The notes below the pieces were generated by a model. That model was not told the DNA's origin and did no database searches. It worked only from the letters and a program-made list of their open reading frames with translations. From contig NZ_JACHGP010000029.1 in NCBI RefSeq assembly GCF_014202335.1, forward strand, positions 1 to 64,000: 64,000 nucleotides of DNA. The letters are read 5' to 3'. The DNA comes from Mycobacterium sp. AZCC_0083 (GTDB taxonomy: Bacteria > Actinomycetota > Actinomycetes > Mycobacteriales > Mycobacteriaceae). This document shows, one piece after another, positions 18,241 through 26,616 of the stretch. How positions within the stretch are numbered: the stretch's first letter is position 1; each line of letters begins with the position of its first letter. The translations under genes and the position numbers were made by a program.

Positions 18241-18268
18241 TTCGGCGAGGCGCTGCCGGCCGTGGACA

Positions 18269-18287
18269 CGTTCAGTAACAATCAACA
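18269..18287. promoter_or_regulatory. TGTTnA-N7-TnAACA palindrome, site B
   Basis: CGTTCAGTAACAATCAACA, 52 bp before the GTG of the XRE-cupin regulator, suggesting autoregulation. Confidence 0.5.
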
Positions 18288-18338
18288 TACGAGGGATCGG
18301 ATCGCGTCACCTGCGCGGACCGAGGAAGGACTGACGAC

Positions 18339-18986
18339 GTGGACCCCGACGCCTGCGCACGGTTGCGCGCCGCCAGGGTGGCGGCGAAGCTGAGCCTCCG
18401 CGAGGTGAGCCGTCGGGTCGGAATCTCGGCAAGCATGTTGAGCCAAATCGAGAACGGGCGAGCACAACCGTCGGTCGCGACCCTGTACGCGCTGGTATCG
18501 ACCTTGTCGTTATCGCTGGACGAGCTGCTGAGCGGGACCCCTTCCCGCGGCAATAGGCCCGTAAACCCGGTGGTCACCGCCGACGACCGCGCCACCCTCG
18601 TGATGGATACCGGGGTTACGTGGGAACGCCTCACCCCAGGCCCTGACCCAATGGTGGATGCGCTGTTGGTCACCTATCCGCCGGGGAGCAGCTCGTCATC
18701 CGGCGGTGGATCGATGAGTCATGCCGGGCGGGAGTACGGCTTCCTCCTGTCCGGGCGCCTAACCGTGCATTTGGGATTCGACACCTTCGTAATCGAGGCC
18801 GGCTCGTCGGTCAGCTTCGATTCAGCGATTCCACACGCCTACGTCAACGAAGGCACCGAGCCGGCCCGTGGGTTGTGGCACGTCGTCGGCCGCAGCGTCA
18901 GCCCATCGCTGGACGCACAGTCGGCGCCGGCGTTTCCCGGCTGGATTTCGAGCGAGTCGGATGACCGTCCCGAACGAAGCGGTTGA
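18339..18986 (+). CDS. XRE-family regulator with cupin sensor domain
   Basis: A 215-residue regulator. The helix-turn-helix is at about residues 5-60 (LRAARVAAKLSLREVSRRVG, SASMLSQIENGRAQPSVATL). The C-terminal cupin domain is at about 130-200 (GREYGFLLSGRLTVHLG, SSVSFDSAIPHAYVNEG). Proteins of this architecture sense small molecules through the cupin and control adjacent catabolic genes. GTG 18339 follows AGGAAGGA. Palindromes before this gene, the bicupin and the M24 gene make a plausible three-promoter regulon. Confidence 0.87.
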   Translation: MDPDACARLRAARVAAKLSLREVSRRVGISASMLSQIENGRAQPSVATLYALVSTLSLSLDELLSGTPSRGNRPVNPVVTADDRATLVMDTGVTWERLTPGPDPMVDALLVTYPPGSSSSSGGGSMSHAGREYGFLLSGRLTVHLGFDTFVIEAGSSVSFDSAIPHAYVNEGTEPARGLWHVVGRSVSPSLDAQSAPAFPGWISSESDDRPERSG

Positions 18987-19004
18987 CGCAGCGGGCCGAT
19001 CCAG

Positions 19005-19023
19005 TGTTAAGTATTAATTAACA
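19005..19023. promoter_or_regulatory. TGTTnA-N7-TnAACA palindrome, site C
   Basis: TGTTAAGTATTAATTAACA: perfect six-base arms TGTTAA/TTAACA around seven bases, 58 bp before the M24 gene. It is the best of the three sites. Confidence 0.65.
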
Positions 19024-19080
19024 CATTCAGGATGGCCACGGCTGCCTCGACCGGTCGGTCAGGACGAAAGGAACGCTCTG

Positions 19081-20451
19081 ATGGGGATTCCGACGTTTGG
19101 TCCCAACACCGTTGATTGGGAGACGCGCATCGACATGGATCGGCTGCGCACCCAACGGCTCGCCCGGCTGCGCGAACAGCTGGAGCGCTCCGAGCTCGGC
19201 GCGGTGCTCGCGTTCGATTTCAGCAACATCCGGTACATGACCGCAACCCACATCGGCACCTGGGCCGTGGACAAGATGATCCGGTTCGCGCTGCTAGTGC
19301 GCGGCGGCGAACCGATCGTCTGGGACTTCGGGTCGGCGGCCAAGCACCATCAGCTGTACAACCCGTGGCTGGACTACTCCAATGCGCACTCTGACGGAGA
19401 TCCGCACGCAGCGCATCACGGCGCCGACGCACGCAACCCCAGCGGCGCCCGCGCCGGCATCTCCACGCTGCGCGGCGCCATCAATCCGTTGGTGGGCATG
19501 GGTGAGAACGTCGCCAGCAAGATCAAGCGGGAGCTGGACCTCTACGGTCTCGCCGGCGAACCGTTGGGCGTGGACGTCATCGAGCTCCCCGTGTTGGCCG
19601 CACTGCAGGCGGCGGGCATCACCGTAGTCGACGGCCAGCAGGTATTCCTCGAAGCGCGCCGGATCAAGACCACCGACGAGATCCGATTGCTCACGCACGC
19701 CTGCTCGATGGTCGATGCCGCCTACGAGAACCTCTACGAGTTCCTGCGGCCCGGGGTGCGGGAGAACGAGTGCGTGGGCGTAGTGGCCAAGACGCTCTAC
19801 GACCTCGGGTCGGAGTTCGTCGAGGGTGTTAACGCGATCTCCGGAGAGCGTTGTGCCCCACACCCGCATGTGTTCTCCGACCGCATCGTTCGTCCGGGAG
19901 ACCCCGCGTTCTTCGACATTCTGCACAGCTACAACGGCTATCGCACCTGCTATTACCGCACGTTCGCGGTGGGTAGTGCCTCCTCGGCCCAGCGCGACGC
20001 CTACACCCGGTGCCGCGAGTACATGGACGAGGCGATACGGCTCGTTCGGCCTGGAGCGACCACGGCTGACATCGTGTCCGTCTGGCCAACCGCCCAAGAA
20101 TTCGGCTTCCCCGACGAGGAAGCTGCCTTCGCGCTGCAGTTCGGACATGGGGTGGGCTTGTCGATCTGGGAGAAGCCCGTCTTCTCGCGGCTGGTCTCCC
20201 TCGAGCACCCCGAAACCCTGGAGGAGGGCATGGTTTTCGCGCTCGAGACGTACTGGCCCGCCAGCGACGGATGGGGTGCGGCACGGATCGAAGAGGAACT
20301 CGTTGTCACCAAGGACGGTTGCGAGGTGATCACCAAGTTCCCGGCCGAGGAACTTCTGGTGGCCGGGCAGCGCTACTACACCGTCTCCGGACTGCTGAGT
20401 ACCGAACGGGATTCGCAGTCTCATCTCAACACGGTCCCGGTGAGTGGCTGA
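19081..20451 (+). CDS. M24-fold protein (Xaa-Pro peptidase / DddP-like), atypical metal site
   Basis: A 456-residue pita-bread-fold protein, N-terminal creatinase-like domain followed by the M24 catalytic domain (about residues 200-435). GAVLAFDFSNIRYMTATHIG and the overall length recall DddP-type DMSP lyases and creatinase more than short aminopeptidases. Ligand-type residues His (FGHGVGLSIWE), Glu (ALETYW) and Glu (ARIEEEL) are present. The two-Asp part reads FFDILHSYNG and CYYRTF, where M24 enzymes have DxD and DxxRT. At least two of the three Asp ligands are therefore replaced. A metal-poor or creatinase-like hydrolytic or lyase role is possible. ATG 19081 follows GAAAGGA. Confidence 0.8.
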   Translation: MGIPTFGPNTVDWETRIDMDRLRTQRLARLREQLERSELGAVLAFDFSNIRYMTATHIGTWAVDKMIRFALLVRGGEPIVWDFGSAAKHHQLYNPWLDYSNAHSDGDPHAAHHGADARNPSGARAGISTLRGAINPLVGMGENVASKIKRELDLYGLAGEPLGVDVIELPVLAALQAAGITVVDGQQVFLEARRIKTTDEIRLLTHACSMVDAAYENLYEFLRPGVRENECVGVVAKTLYDLGSEFVEGVNAISGERCAPHPHVFSDRIVRPGDPAFFDILHSYNGYRTCYYRTFAVGSASSAQRDAYTRCREYMDEAIRLVRPGATTADIVSVWPTAQEFGFPDEEAAFALQFGHGVGLSIWEKPVFSRLVSLEHPETLEEGMVFALETYWPASDGWGAARIEEELVVTKDGCEVITKFPAEELLVAGQRYYTVSGLLSTERDSQSHLNTVPVSG

Positions 20452-20597
20452 TGTGACCGCCACCGCGGTGCTCAAATGCCGGGGTGACCCTGGTTGGTTC
20501 ATAGGCACCATCGGGGCTCACGTGGCAGCGCGGTGCTTGCACGATCGATGGGTATCTACGCGCATGCGTTCTATGTGAGCACGATCGCCGGCGTCCT

Positions 20598-20774
20598 ATG
20601 ACCACTGCACCTGACCGGATACGACGTCTCCGACTGCTACCCGAGCTGACACTGGCGCAAAAGCGGGACCTCACGGTGAACGAGTTCACCCGGTACGTGC
20701 GCACCCGTCCGACGCTGTCCGGAGCACTGGAGGAGTGCTTCCACGGCTTCGCCGAAAACATGATCAATCTCTGA
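20598..20774 (+). pseudogene. C-terminal fragment of a dihydrolipoyl-dehydrogenase-like flavoprotein
   Basis: A 58-codon frame beginning MTTAPDRIRRLR and ending NMINL. The segment LTLAQKRDLTVNEFTR then RPTLSGALEE matches the dimerisation-domain end of LpdA/Lpd-type disulfide reductases. The FAD and NAD domains are absent, and the 20452-20597 stretch upstream holds no continuation I can recognise. It is most likely a leftover 3' end rather than a functional small protein. Confidence 0.4.
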
Positions 20775-20893
20775 CATATAGGGTCAGATCGAGAATTTGG
20801 ATGGTCTTCGCGCCGTTTTCGCTAGGCCCTGTTGCCGCGTGGATGTGTCGAATGAAGTGGGCCGGTCGGCGCCGCCCATCACGGCTCGCGTGC

Positions 20894-21121
20894 CTAGTGT
20901 CCGCGGCGTCTGATCCAGCTGCGGATGCGGCGGATCATCGACGTTCTGCGGGCGGCCCGCATGTCGGGCGCGGGCGGAGGGCCGTCCTGATCGAGGATCC
21001 AGGTCGGTGCACCCCAGGCCAATGCGTGTGCCAGCGACGCCTCGATAGGGCGTTGGGGCTCTTCGTCTTCCGTCGGAATGCCTCTCTCTGGTTGAGTTAT
21101 CTCCGCGGCCACCGCACGCAC
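20894..21121 (-). CDS. Hypothetical small protein
   Basis: A 75-residue frame, Pro- and Arg-rich at the C-terminus, with a central PIEASLAHALAWGAPTWILD. A GGAAGG sits 7 bases before GTG 21121, which supports translation. I recognise no family. It precedes nothing in an operon and lies beside the DoxX gene stop. It may be real but minor; the 20775-20893 stretch has nothing else. Confidence 0.35.
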   Translation of the reverse strand: MRAVAAEITQPERGIPTEDEEPQRPIEASLAHALAWGAPTWILDQDGPPPAPDMRAARRTSMIRRIRSWIRRRGH

Positions 21122-21157
21122 TACGGGCCTTCCGACTGACGTAACAGTGAACCGCGC

Positions 21158-21538
21158 CTAGGCGGAAAGAGAGTAGGGACCGAAGCGGCCCCACGCCACG
21201 AATGCGGCGAAGGCCAAGATAATCAGCGCGATGAAGATATTCGGCATCTCCTTACGCCGCGCATGTAGGACGGCGGCTCCCGCCATCACCAACACCAACC
21301 CGACCGCGGCCAACGGCACGAAAACTGGCGCTATGCCGGTTAGGGCGGGCACGATCAGGCCGATCGCGGCCAGTATTTCCAACACGCCAATTGATTTGAC
21401 GAAGCCTGGGCTGGCGTCGCCGACCCACGGCATACCGGCATCGACGAGCTGCTGCTTGTTCCGCACGAGCTTCATCAAGCCCGCCGCGAAGAAAGAAAAC
21501 GCGAGGATGCCTGCAACCGTCCATAACGCGATGTTCAC
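21158..21538 (-). CDS. DoxX-family membrane protein
   Basis: A 126-residue protein with four predicted membrane helices: about residues 3-22, 47-66, 71-90 and 97-115. The segments FFAAGLMKL near the start and GVLEILAAIGLI are typical of DoxX-like proteins, whose function is varied and mostly unknown. A remnant of the same start survives near 3184-3216, showing that this gene was part of a duplicated block. It is transcribed away from the metallo-hydrolase gene. Confidence 0.82.
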   Translation of the reverse strand: MNIALWTVAGILAFSFFAAGLMKLVRNKQQLVDAGMPWVGDASPGFVKSIGVLEILAAIGLIVPALTGIAPVFVPLAAVGLVLVMAGAAVLHARRKEMPNIFIALIILAFAAFVAWGRFGPYSLSA

Positions 21539-21788
21539 GCCTTCTCCTTGAGTTTCGTTTTCAGTTCACCAATTGAGTTGACAATCTGGATGTCTTACGA
21601 GCGGGCGGGTGGCCAGCTCGAGATGGGTGGGTGGCGCGTAGGTTAGCGCCGTCACGCCACCCGTGGTCCCCTGCCAGGACGGGCGGGTGTGTGGCGCGGG
21701 TCCCCGAACCGCGGGACCAGCCTCCGTGCCTTCCTGGGAACCGGTGCAGTGGCACGCCTACCAGGCTTGATGTGCAAACTAGCAGATA

Positions 21789-21806
21789 GTTGCGTGCGCG
21801 TGCAAG
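21789..21806. promoter_or_regulatory. CTTGC-N8-GCAAG palindrome, site 4
   Basis: GTTGCGTGCGCGTGCAAG, followed by the same TTGCAAGAAGATTCGCGTCA block that follows site 1. It is upstream of the LLM remnant. Confidence 0.55.
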
Positions 21807-21820
21807 CAATAACTCAGGCT

Positions 21821-21925
21821 TTGCAAGAAGATTCGCGTCATCTGGAATCGGAGGGGGTGTTGGTGTCTGCGAACAGTCGATGGGCACCTCGACGCAGTTG
21901 CAACCGTTGCCGACATCGGCATCTA
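21821..21925 (+). pseudogene. LLM oxidoreductase reduced to its two ends
   Basis: Bases 21821-21862 match the leader of the intact LLM gene (AAGAAGATTCGCGTCA, then GGGGTGTTGGTG). They are joined directly to a match of its last 50 bases (GTTGCCGACATCGGCATCTAG against GTGGCCGACATCTGCATCTAA), including stop and following bases. About 0.8 kb of coding sequence present at 3381-4200 is missing. This is a clean internal deletion of a duplicate gene. Confidence 0.7.
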
Positions 21926-22025
21926 GAGCCCGGCCCCGGCAACACACCTAGCGCACACATCCTCCAAACCAACTGGCTAAAAACGTGCCACGGGCTTCGT
22001 GAAGGCACTACCATACGAATCAACA

Positions 22026-22043
22026 CTTGCTTGCGCCAGCAAG
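22026..22043. promoter_or_regulatory. CTTGC-N8-GCAAG palindrome, site 5
   Basis: CTTGCTTGCGCCAGCAAG, matching at 8 of 9 arm positions, 81 bp before the metallo-hydrolase ATG. It is one of the best copies. Confidence 0.65.
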
Positions 22044-22123
22044 TTACGGTTATCGTCGTGTGTCTGCGGGATTTCCCGCGTGATCCGGTGTGAGTTCTTC
22101 GTCGAATGAGTTCAGGAGCCGAT

Positions 22124-23143
22124 ATGGCACAGCAACAACCGAGTACGCCAATTGACGTTCCGGCGGTACCACCGGGAGCCTTCGGCCCGAAGGTGCCTTC
22201 GAGCGGCTACCTCGTGGAGGAAATCAAGGGCGGTGTGTACTGGGTGACCGAAGGCGGCTATCAGTGCGCGTTCGTCGTCGGTGACAACGAGGTCATTGCC
22301 ATCGACGCGCCGCCGACCCTCGGCCCACTGGTGACGCGGGCCATCCGTGATGTCACGGACAAGCCGATCACCCACGTCATTTACTCCCACTATCACGGTG
22401 ATCACATCGGGACGACCAATCAGTTTCCTGACGACGCCATCCGGATCGGCCAGCAAGAGACGTACACGCTGCTCGACGAACTGGGTGACCCTGCGCGGCG
22501 TCCACCCGACGTCACCTTCAAGGATGCGCACCGGCTGGAAGTCGGTGGCCAGGTGCTCGAGCTGGTCTACAAGGGAAACAATCACGCGCCTGGCAACAGC
22601 TTCATTTACATGCCGCAACACAAGATTCTCATGTTGGTCGACGTCATCTACCCGGGCTGGGTTCCGTTCGCCAATATTGCAATGTCCAAGCATGTCCCGG
22701 GCTTCATGGAACATCACGACCACACCCTGGCATTCGACTTCGAAACAATGATCACCGGCCATCTGAACCGCTTGGGTACGCGCGAAGACGTGCTCACGCA
22801 GCGCGAGTACATGCATGACATCCGCGACGCCGCGCAGCATGCGCTGGAGTTGACAGAGGTAAAGCGCGACCTGTCGCGCGACCTGGTCGGCAAGGAGAAC
22901 ATCTACGTTTACTTCAAGACGATGTATGACGCCGCGAGCGCAGAAGCGGCGCAACCCGTAATTGAGAAGTGGCGGCCGAGGCTGGGCGGTGTCGACACGT
23001 TCGCGGTCAACCACACATTCATCATGTATCAGAGTTTGCGGCTGGATTTGAACAGGGAACCTTACGTCGTCTTCTTTCCGCCGACCGAGGACGACGCCGT
23101 CGACGGCGAGGCGCACGAGTGCGCGCACGACCACAGCCATTAG
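22124..23143 (+). CDS. MBL-fold metallo-hydrolase
   Basis: A 339-residue metallo-beta-lactamase-fold protein. The metal motif HxHxDH is present as SHYHGDHIG at about residue 90. Later ligands are likely in NNHAPGNSF and the Asp of MLVDVIYPG. The C-terminus is His-rich (HECAHDHSH). I prefer ATG 22124 because AGGAG precedes it at six bases; ATG 22106 is in frame but poorly placed. It is preceded by two operator-like palindromes and followed by the flavin hydroxylase and the first demethylase gene, so it probably belongs to the aromatic regulon. The substrate (lactone, ester or thioester) is unknown. Confidence 0.83.
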   Translation: MAQQQPSTPIDVPAVPPGAFGPKVPSSGYLVEEIKGGVYWVTEGGYQCAFVVGDNEVIAIDAPPTLGPLVTRAIRDVTDKPITHVIYSHYHGDHIGTTNQFPDDAIRIGQQETYTLLDELGDPARRPPDVTFKDAHRLEVGGQVLELVYKGNNHAPGNSFIYMPQHKILMLVDVIYPGWVPFANIAMSKHVPGFMEHHDHTLAFDFETMITGHLNRLGTREDVLTQREYMHDIRDAAQHALELTEVKRDLSRDLVGKENIYVYFKTMYDAASAEAAQPVIEKWRPRLGGVDTFAVNHTFIMYQSLRLDLNREPYVVFFPPTEDDAVDGEAHECAHDHSH

Positions 23144-23411
23144 ACGGCTCCAGCTGGATCGTGTGCGCACCGGGTAATGCGGCAGCGTGGGCTATCCGAC
23201 TCACTCGCGAGCGGGTCGAAGACCAGTGGCGGACCCGCCGAAACGGCCATCGTGGCCCAAATCGGACAGAAAGACCCCACCTGCTCACTCCGCACGCGTC
23301 AACCCCTCGAGACGCGATGCGCGAGCGCGCCGATGCCGCATCGGTGCGGAGAGGCCGGACATGCCCCCGGTTGTCGATCAACATCCCGAGCCCCGCGAGG
23401 CTGCAGAACCG

Positions 23412-25175
23412 ATGAACGTCGAGACCGACGTACTAATCATCGGATCAGGTCCAGCCGGTGCGACGGCGGCGCTGATGCTGTCGACGCTCGGCGTGCCGAA
23501 CGTCATGATCACCAAGCATCGGTGGACCGCGGACACGCCGCGCGCACACCTGATCAATCAACGCGCCCTCGAGGTCTTCCGCGACATGGGTATCGAGGAT
23601 CAGATTCATCATGACGCTGCCGGTCATGAGCTGGTCGGCGACTCCGTGGTGTGTACCTCGCTGGCCGGCGAGGAAATCGGCCGCATACACGCCTGGGGTA
23701 CCCATCCCGACCGGGAGGCCGACTACCAGCGCGCATCACCTTGCTTGAGCCTGGATCTGCCGCAGAACTATCTCGAGCCGATTCTGGTGCGCAATGCGAC
23801 GGCACGCGGAACGCATACACGCTTCTTCACCGAATACCTGTCACTGGAGCAGGATTCTGACGGGGTCACCGTCCAGGTCCGCGATCGGCTGACCGGACAT
23901 CGCTACAACATTCGGGCCAAATATGTGATTGGCGCCGATGGCGCTCGCTCCCAAGTTGCCACGGATATCGGCGTGCCCTTCGAGGGTCAAATGGACGTAC
24001 ACGGCTCGATGAGCATCATGTTCAAAGCCGACCTCGCCCACCTGTGTGCACACCGACCCGCGGCGCTGTATTTCGTGATTCAGCCGGGCTCCAACGTGGG
24101 CGGTGTCGGCGCAGGAGTGATCCGGATGGTTAGGCCGTGGAACGAATGGCTCATCAACTGGGGATACGACAACAGCGACGAGCCGCCGCTGATGGATGAC
24201 ACCGCCGCGGCCCAGATTGCGCGAAATCTCATGGGTGACCCCGATGTTGACGTCGAGATTTTGGGCGTTTCGCTGTGGGGCATCAACGAGATGTGGGCCA
24301 CCCATTTGCAATCCGGCCGTGTGTTCTGTGTCGGAGACGCCATCCACCGTCACCCTCCCGGCAATGCGCTGGGCGCAAACACCTCGGTTCAGGACTGCCA
24401 CAACCTGGTGTGGAAGATCGCCGCGGTGTTGCGAGGTCAAGCCGCACCGTCGTTGCTCGAGACATACAGCGTCGAGCGGGCTCCGATCGCACGACAAATT
24501 GTCAAGCGTGCCAATCAGTCTCCGCGAGACTGGGGAAAGTTCTACGCCGCGCTCGGTCTGACCGATGCAACTGACGTCGCGGAGATGGCACATCAGATCG
24601 ACGTGCGCAAGGACAACACGGCCGAAGGTCTACGTCGCAGGGTCGCACTGGTGGACGCGATGGACTTCAAGAACTTTGAGTTCAACACCCACGGCCACGA
24701 CATGGGCCAGTTCTACGAGTCCGATGCTGTCGTCTCCGATGGTTGCGCGCTGCCGCCGCCGAGCCGAGACGCCGAACTGTATTACGAGCAATCAACGGTG
24801 CCCGGCTCGCATGTACCCCACGCCTGGGTCGGCGATCACATCACCAAGCTGGCCACCATGGATATCGCCCCGTACTCGCAGTTCACCCTCATCACCGGCA
24901 TTGCGGGGGAGGACTGGGAGGACGCGGCGGCTAAGGTCTCCGCCGAAATGGGTGTCGCCGTCGTCGCCGTGGTCATCGGGCCCGGGCGAGCCGTTACCGA
25001 CCTGTACTACGACTGGGCCAAGGTGCGCCAGGTCGACGAAAGCGGTGCGCTGCTGGTGCGCCCGGATAAACACATCGCCTGGCGATCGATGACGATGCCC
25101 GCCGACCCACGCGCGGCGCTACATGACGCGCTGGCCCGGATCCTGGGCCGAGTGCACGCGGGTGAAGCCGGATAG
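23412..25175 (+). CDS. FAD-dependent aromatic hydroxylase, TfdB/resorcinol-hydroxylase-like
   Basis: A 587-residue group-A flavin monooxygenase. FAD-binding motifs are in order: GSGPAGATAALML at about 11-23, IGADGARSQVA near 180, and VGDAIHRHPPGNALGANTSV near 310. The thioredoxin-like C-terminal domain spans roughly 420-580. Size and motifs fit the phenol 2-monooxygenase/2,4-dichlorophenol hydroxylase branch, which ortho-hydroxylates phenols with NAD(P)H and O2. The frame is open back to 23187 but the extra residues are unlike the family, so I start at ATG 23412. It plausibly produces hydroxyquinol or another triol for the intradiol dioxygenase encoded at 38935. Confidence 0.86.
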   Translation: MNVETDVLIIGSGPAGATAALMLSTLGVPNVMITKHRWTADTPRAHLINQRALEVFRDMGIEDQIHHDAAGHELVGDSVVCTSLAGEEIGRIHAWGTHPDREADYQRASPCLSLDLPQNYLEPILVRNATARGTHTRFFTEYLSLEQDSDGVTVQVRDRLTGHRYNIRAKYVIGADGARSQVATDIGVPFEGQMDVHGSMSIMFKADLAHLCAHRPAALYFVIQPGSNVGGVGAGVIRMVRPWNEWLINWGYDNSDEPPLMDDTAAAQIARNLMGDPDVDVEILGVSLWGINEMWATHLQSGRVFCVGDAIHRHPPGNALGANTSVQDCHNLVWKIAAVLRGQAAPSLLETYSVERAPIARQIVKRANQSPRDWGKFYAALGLTDATDVAEMAHQIDVRKDNTAEGLRRRVALVDAMDFKNFEFNTHGHDMGQFYESDAVVSDGCALPPPSRDAELYYEQSTVPGSHVPHAWVGDHITKLATMDIAPYSQFTLITGIAGEDWEDAAAKVSAEMGVAVVAVVIGPGRAVTDLYYDWAKVRQVDESGALLVRPDKHIAWRSMTMPADPRAALHDALARILGRVHAGEAG

Positions 25176-25242
25176 GCAGGCCACGCGATACACCAATGCT
25201 GACACCGCATTTCACTATCAGCGCCAACAAGGAGTAGCGACG

Positions 25243-26607
25243 ATGAGCGTACAGAATCTTGAGCAATTGATTCAGCAGGCAGGTGGTGACGTCGTTGGAA
25301 TGCTGCGCAATGCCCCGATGGGCAACTTCGCATTCCCATACAAGCCCGAGTATTCCAACTGGCGAGACGAGCAGCAGGCCTGGGCCACCACCGCTGTCCT
25401 GTTCGATCAGTCCACACACATGACCGACGTGTACTTCAAGGGTCCGGACGTCAAGAAACTATTCTCCGAGACGGCGGTTAACAATTTCACCAACTTCGGT
25501 CGCAACAAGGCCAAGCAGTTCGTCGGTGTCAACGAAGACGGATACATCGTCGGTGACGGAATCCTGTTTGGGCTCGAGGACGACGAGTACTCGCTGGTGG
25601 GTACCGGCGTATCCGGCAACTGGGTCGCATACCGTGCCCAGACGGGCGACTACGACGTCGATGTGTCGTTCGATCTTGCGTCCGTGATCAATCCCAACCC
25701 GCGCAGGATCTTTCGGTTTCAGATCCAGGGTCCAAACGCTCTGCGAGTGGTCGAAACAGCTTGCGACTCAACACTGCCGGCGATCATGTTCTTCAACATG
25801 GGTGAATTCACGATCGCCGGTGTACCCGTCCGCGCACTCAACCACACGATGGTCGGCCAGCCGGGTATGGAGCACACCGGATTGGAGATGATCGGCCCGC
25901 TGGATCAGGGCCCTGCGGTGTGGGCGGCCCTGGTCGAGGCTGGCGCAGAGTTTGGGCTTCGGCAGGGCGGGGGTCTGGCCTACCCCACGACCGCGCTGGA
26001 AACGGGGTGGATCCCGTTCCCGGTCCCGTCGATATACACCGGTGACGCGATGAAGGGATACCGCGAGTCCCTCGGGCCGATGACGCTGGAGGCGAATTTC
26101 GCGTTGGCCGGTAGCCAGGTCCTGGCCAGCATCGAAGACTATTACGTCACACCTTGGGATATCGGCTACGGCCGACTGATTCACTTCGACCACGACTTCA
26201 TTGGCCGCGACGCCCTAAAGGAGCTCGCCGAGCAACCACATGCGAACAAGGTGTGGCTGCGGTGGAATCCTGACGACTGTGCACGGGTACTGGCCGACAG
26301 TCTCTTCAAGAAGCCGGGCGAGGGCCGCACGAAGTACATGAGTCAGCCGTTCAGCGACTACGCAGTGAGCCAAAACGACACGGTGTTGGCAGGCGGGGAA
26401 CAGGTCGGCCGGTCCACTTACAGCTCCTACACCGTCAACATTGGCAGCTTCGCCTCGATCGGAGTGATCGACGAGGAGCATGCCCGCGACGGCGGTGAGT
26501 TGACTGTGGTGTGGGGGGAGCCCGACGGCGGGACGTGCAAGCCGGGCGTCGAACGACACGTTCAGACCGAGATTCGCGCGGTCGTCAGCACCGGACCGTT
26601 GAACTAA
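25243..26607 (+). CDS. LigM/DesA-like THF-dependent O-demethylase, copy 1
   Basis: A 454-residue protein of the GcvT/aminomethyltransferase superfamily, the length and order of LigM and DesA aromatic O-demethylases, which move a methoxy methyl group to tetrahydrofolate. Conserved pieces are EYSNWRDEQQAW, LFDQSTHMTDVY (active-site His), NKAKQFVG, FFNMGEF.IAGVPVRALNHTM, YPTTALETGWIP and YYVTPWDIGYG. Relative to LigM as I recall it, the substrate-carboxylate Arg position (VGR) is Thr here (LVGTGV) and the N-terminal YxYP is FAFP. A different substrate, probably without a carboxylate, is therefore likely. ATG 25243 has AAGGAG upstream. Confidence 0.87.
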   Translation: MSVQNLEQLIQQAGGDVVGMLRNAPMGNFAFPYKPEYSNWRDEQQAWATTAVLFDQSTHMTDVYFKGPDVKKLFSETAVNNFTNFGRNKAKQFVGVNEDGYIVGDGILFGLEDDEYSLVGTGVSGNWVAYRAQTGDYDVDVSFDLASVINPNPRRIFRFQIQGPNALRVVETACDSTLPAIMFFNMGEFTIAGVPVRALNHTMVGQPGMEHTGLEMIGPLDQGPAVWAALVEAGAEFGLRQGGGLAYPTTALETGWIPFPVPSIYTGDAMKGYRESLGPMTLEANFALAGSQVLASIEDYYVTPWDIGYGRLIHFDHDFIGRDALKELAEQPHANKVWLRWNPDDCARVLADSLFKKPGEGRTKYMSQPFSDYAVSQNDTVLAGGEQVGRSTYSSYTVNIGSFASIGVIDEEHARDGGELTVVWGEPDGGTCKPGVERHVQTEIRAVVSTGPLN

Positions 26608-26616
26608 GGATCCGAT

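Larger units (their letters stand above)
21539..22123. other. 585-bp gap with operators and a collapsed LLM gene
   Basis: Holds palindromes at 21789-21806 and 22026-22043 and the collapsed LLM remnant listed separately. The 21600-21780 part is GC-rich with GGGCGGGTG-type runs and contains nothing I can identify. Confidence 0.6.

Noticed and set aside
19294..20511. 405-residue minus-strand frame opposite the M24 gene
   Set aside because: Long because of high GC content; composition is antisense-like and the plus-strand gene has clear motifs.
22112..23170. 352-residue minus-strand frame opposite the metallo-hydrolase
   Set aside because: Shadow of the plus-strand gene with the HxHxDH motif.
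23187..23411. N-terminal extension of the flavin hydroxylase
   Set aside because: The open frame continues upstream, but the residues are Pro/Arg-rich and precede a canonical FAD-loop start at 23412.
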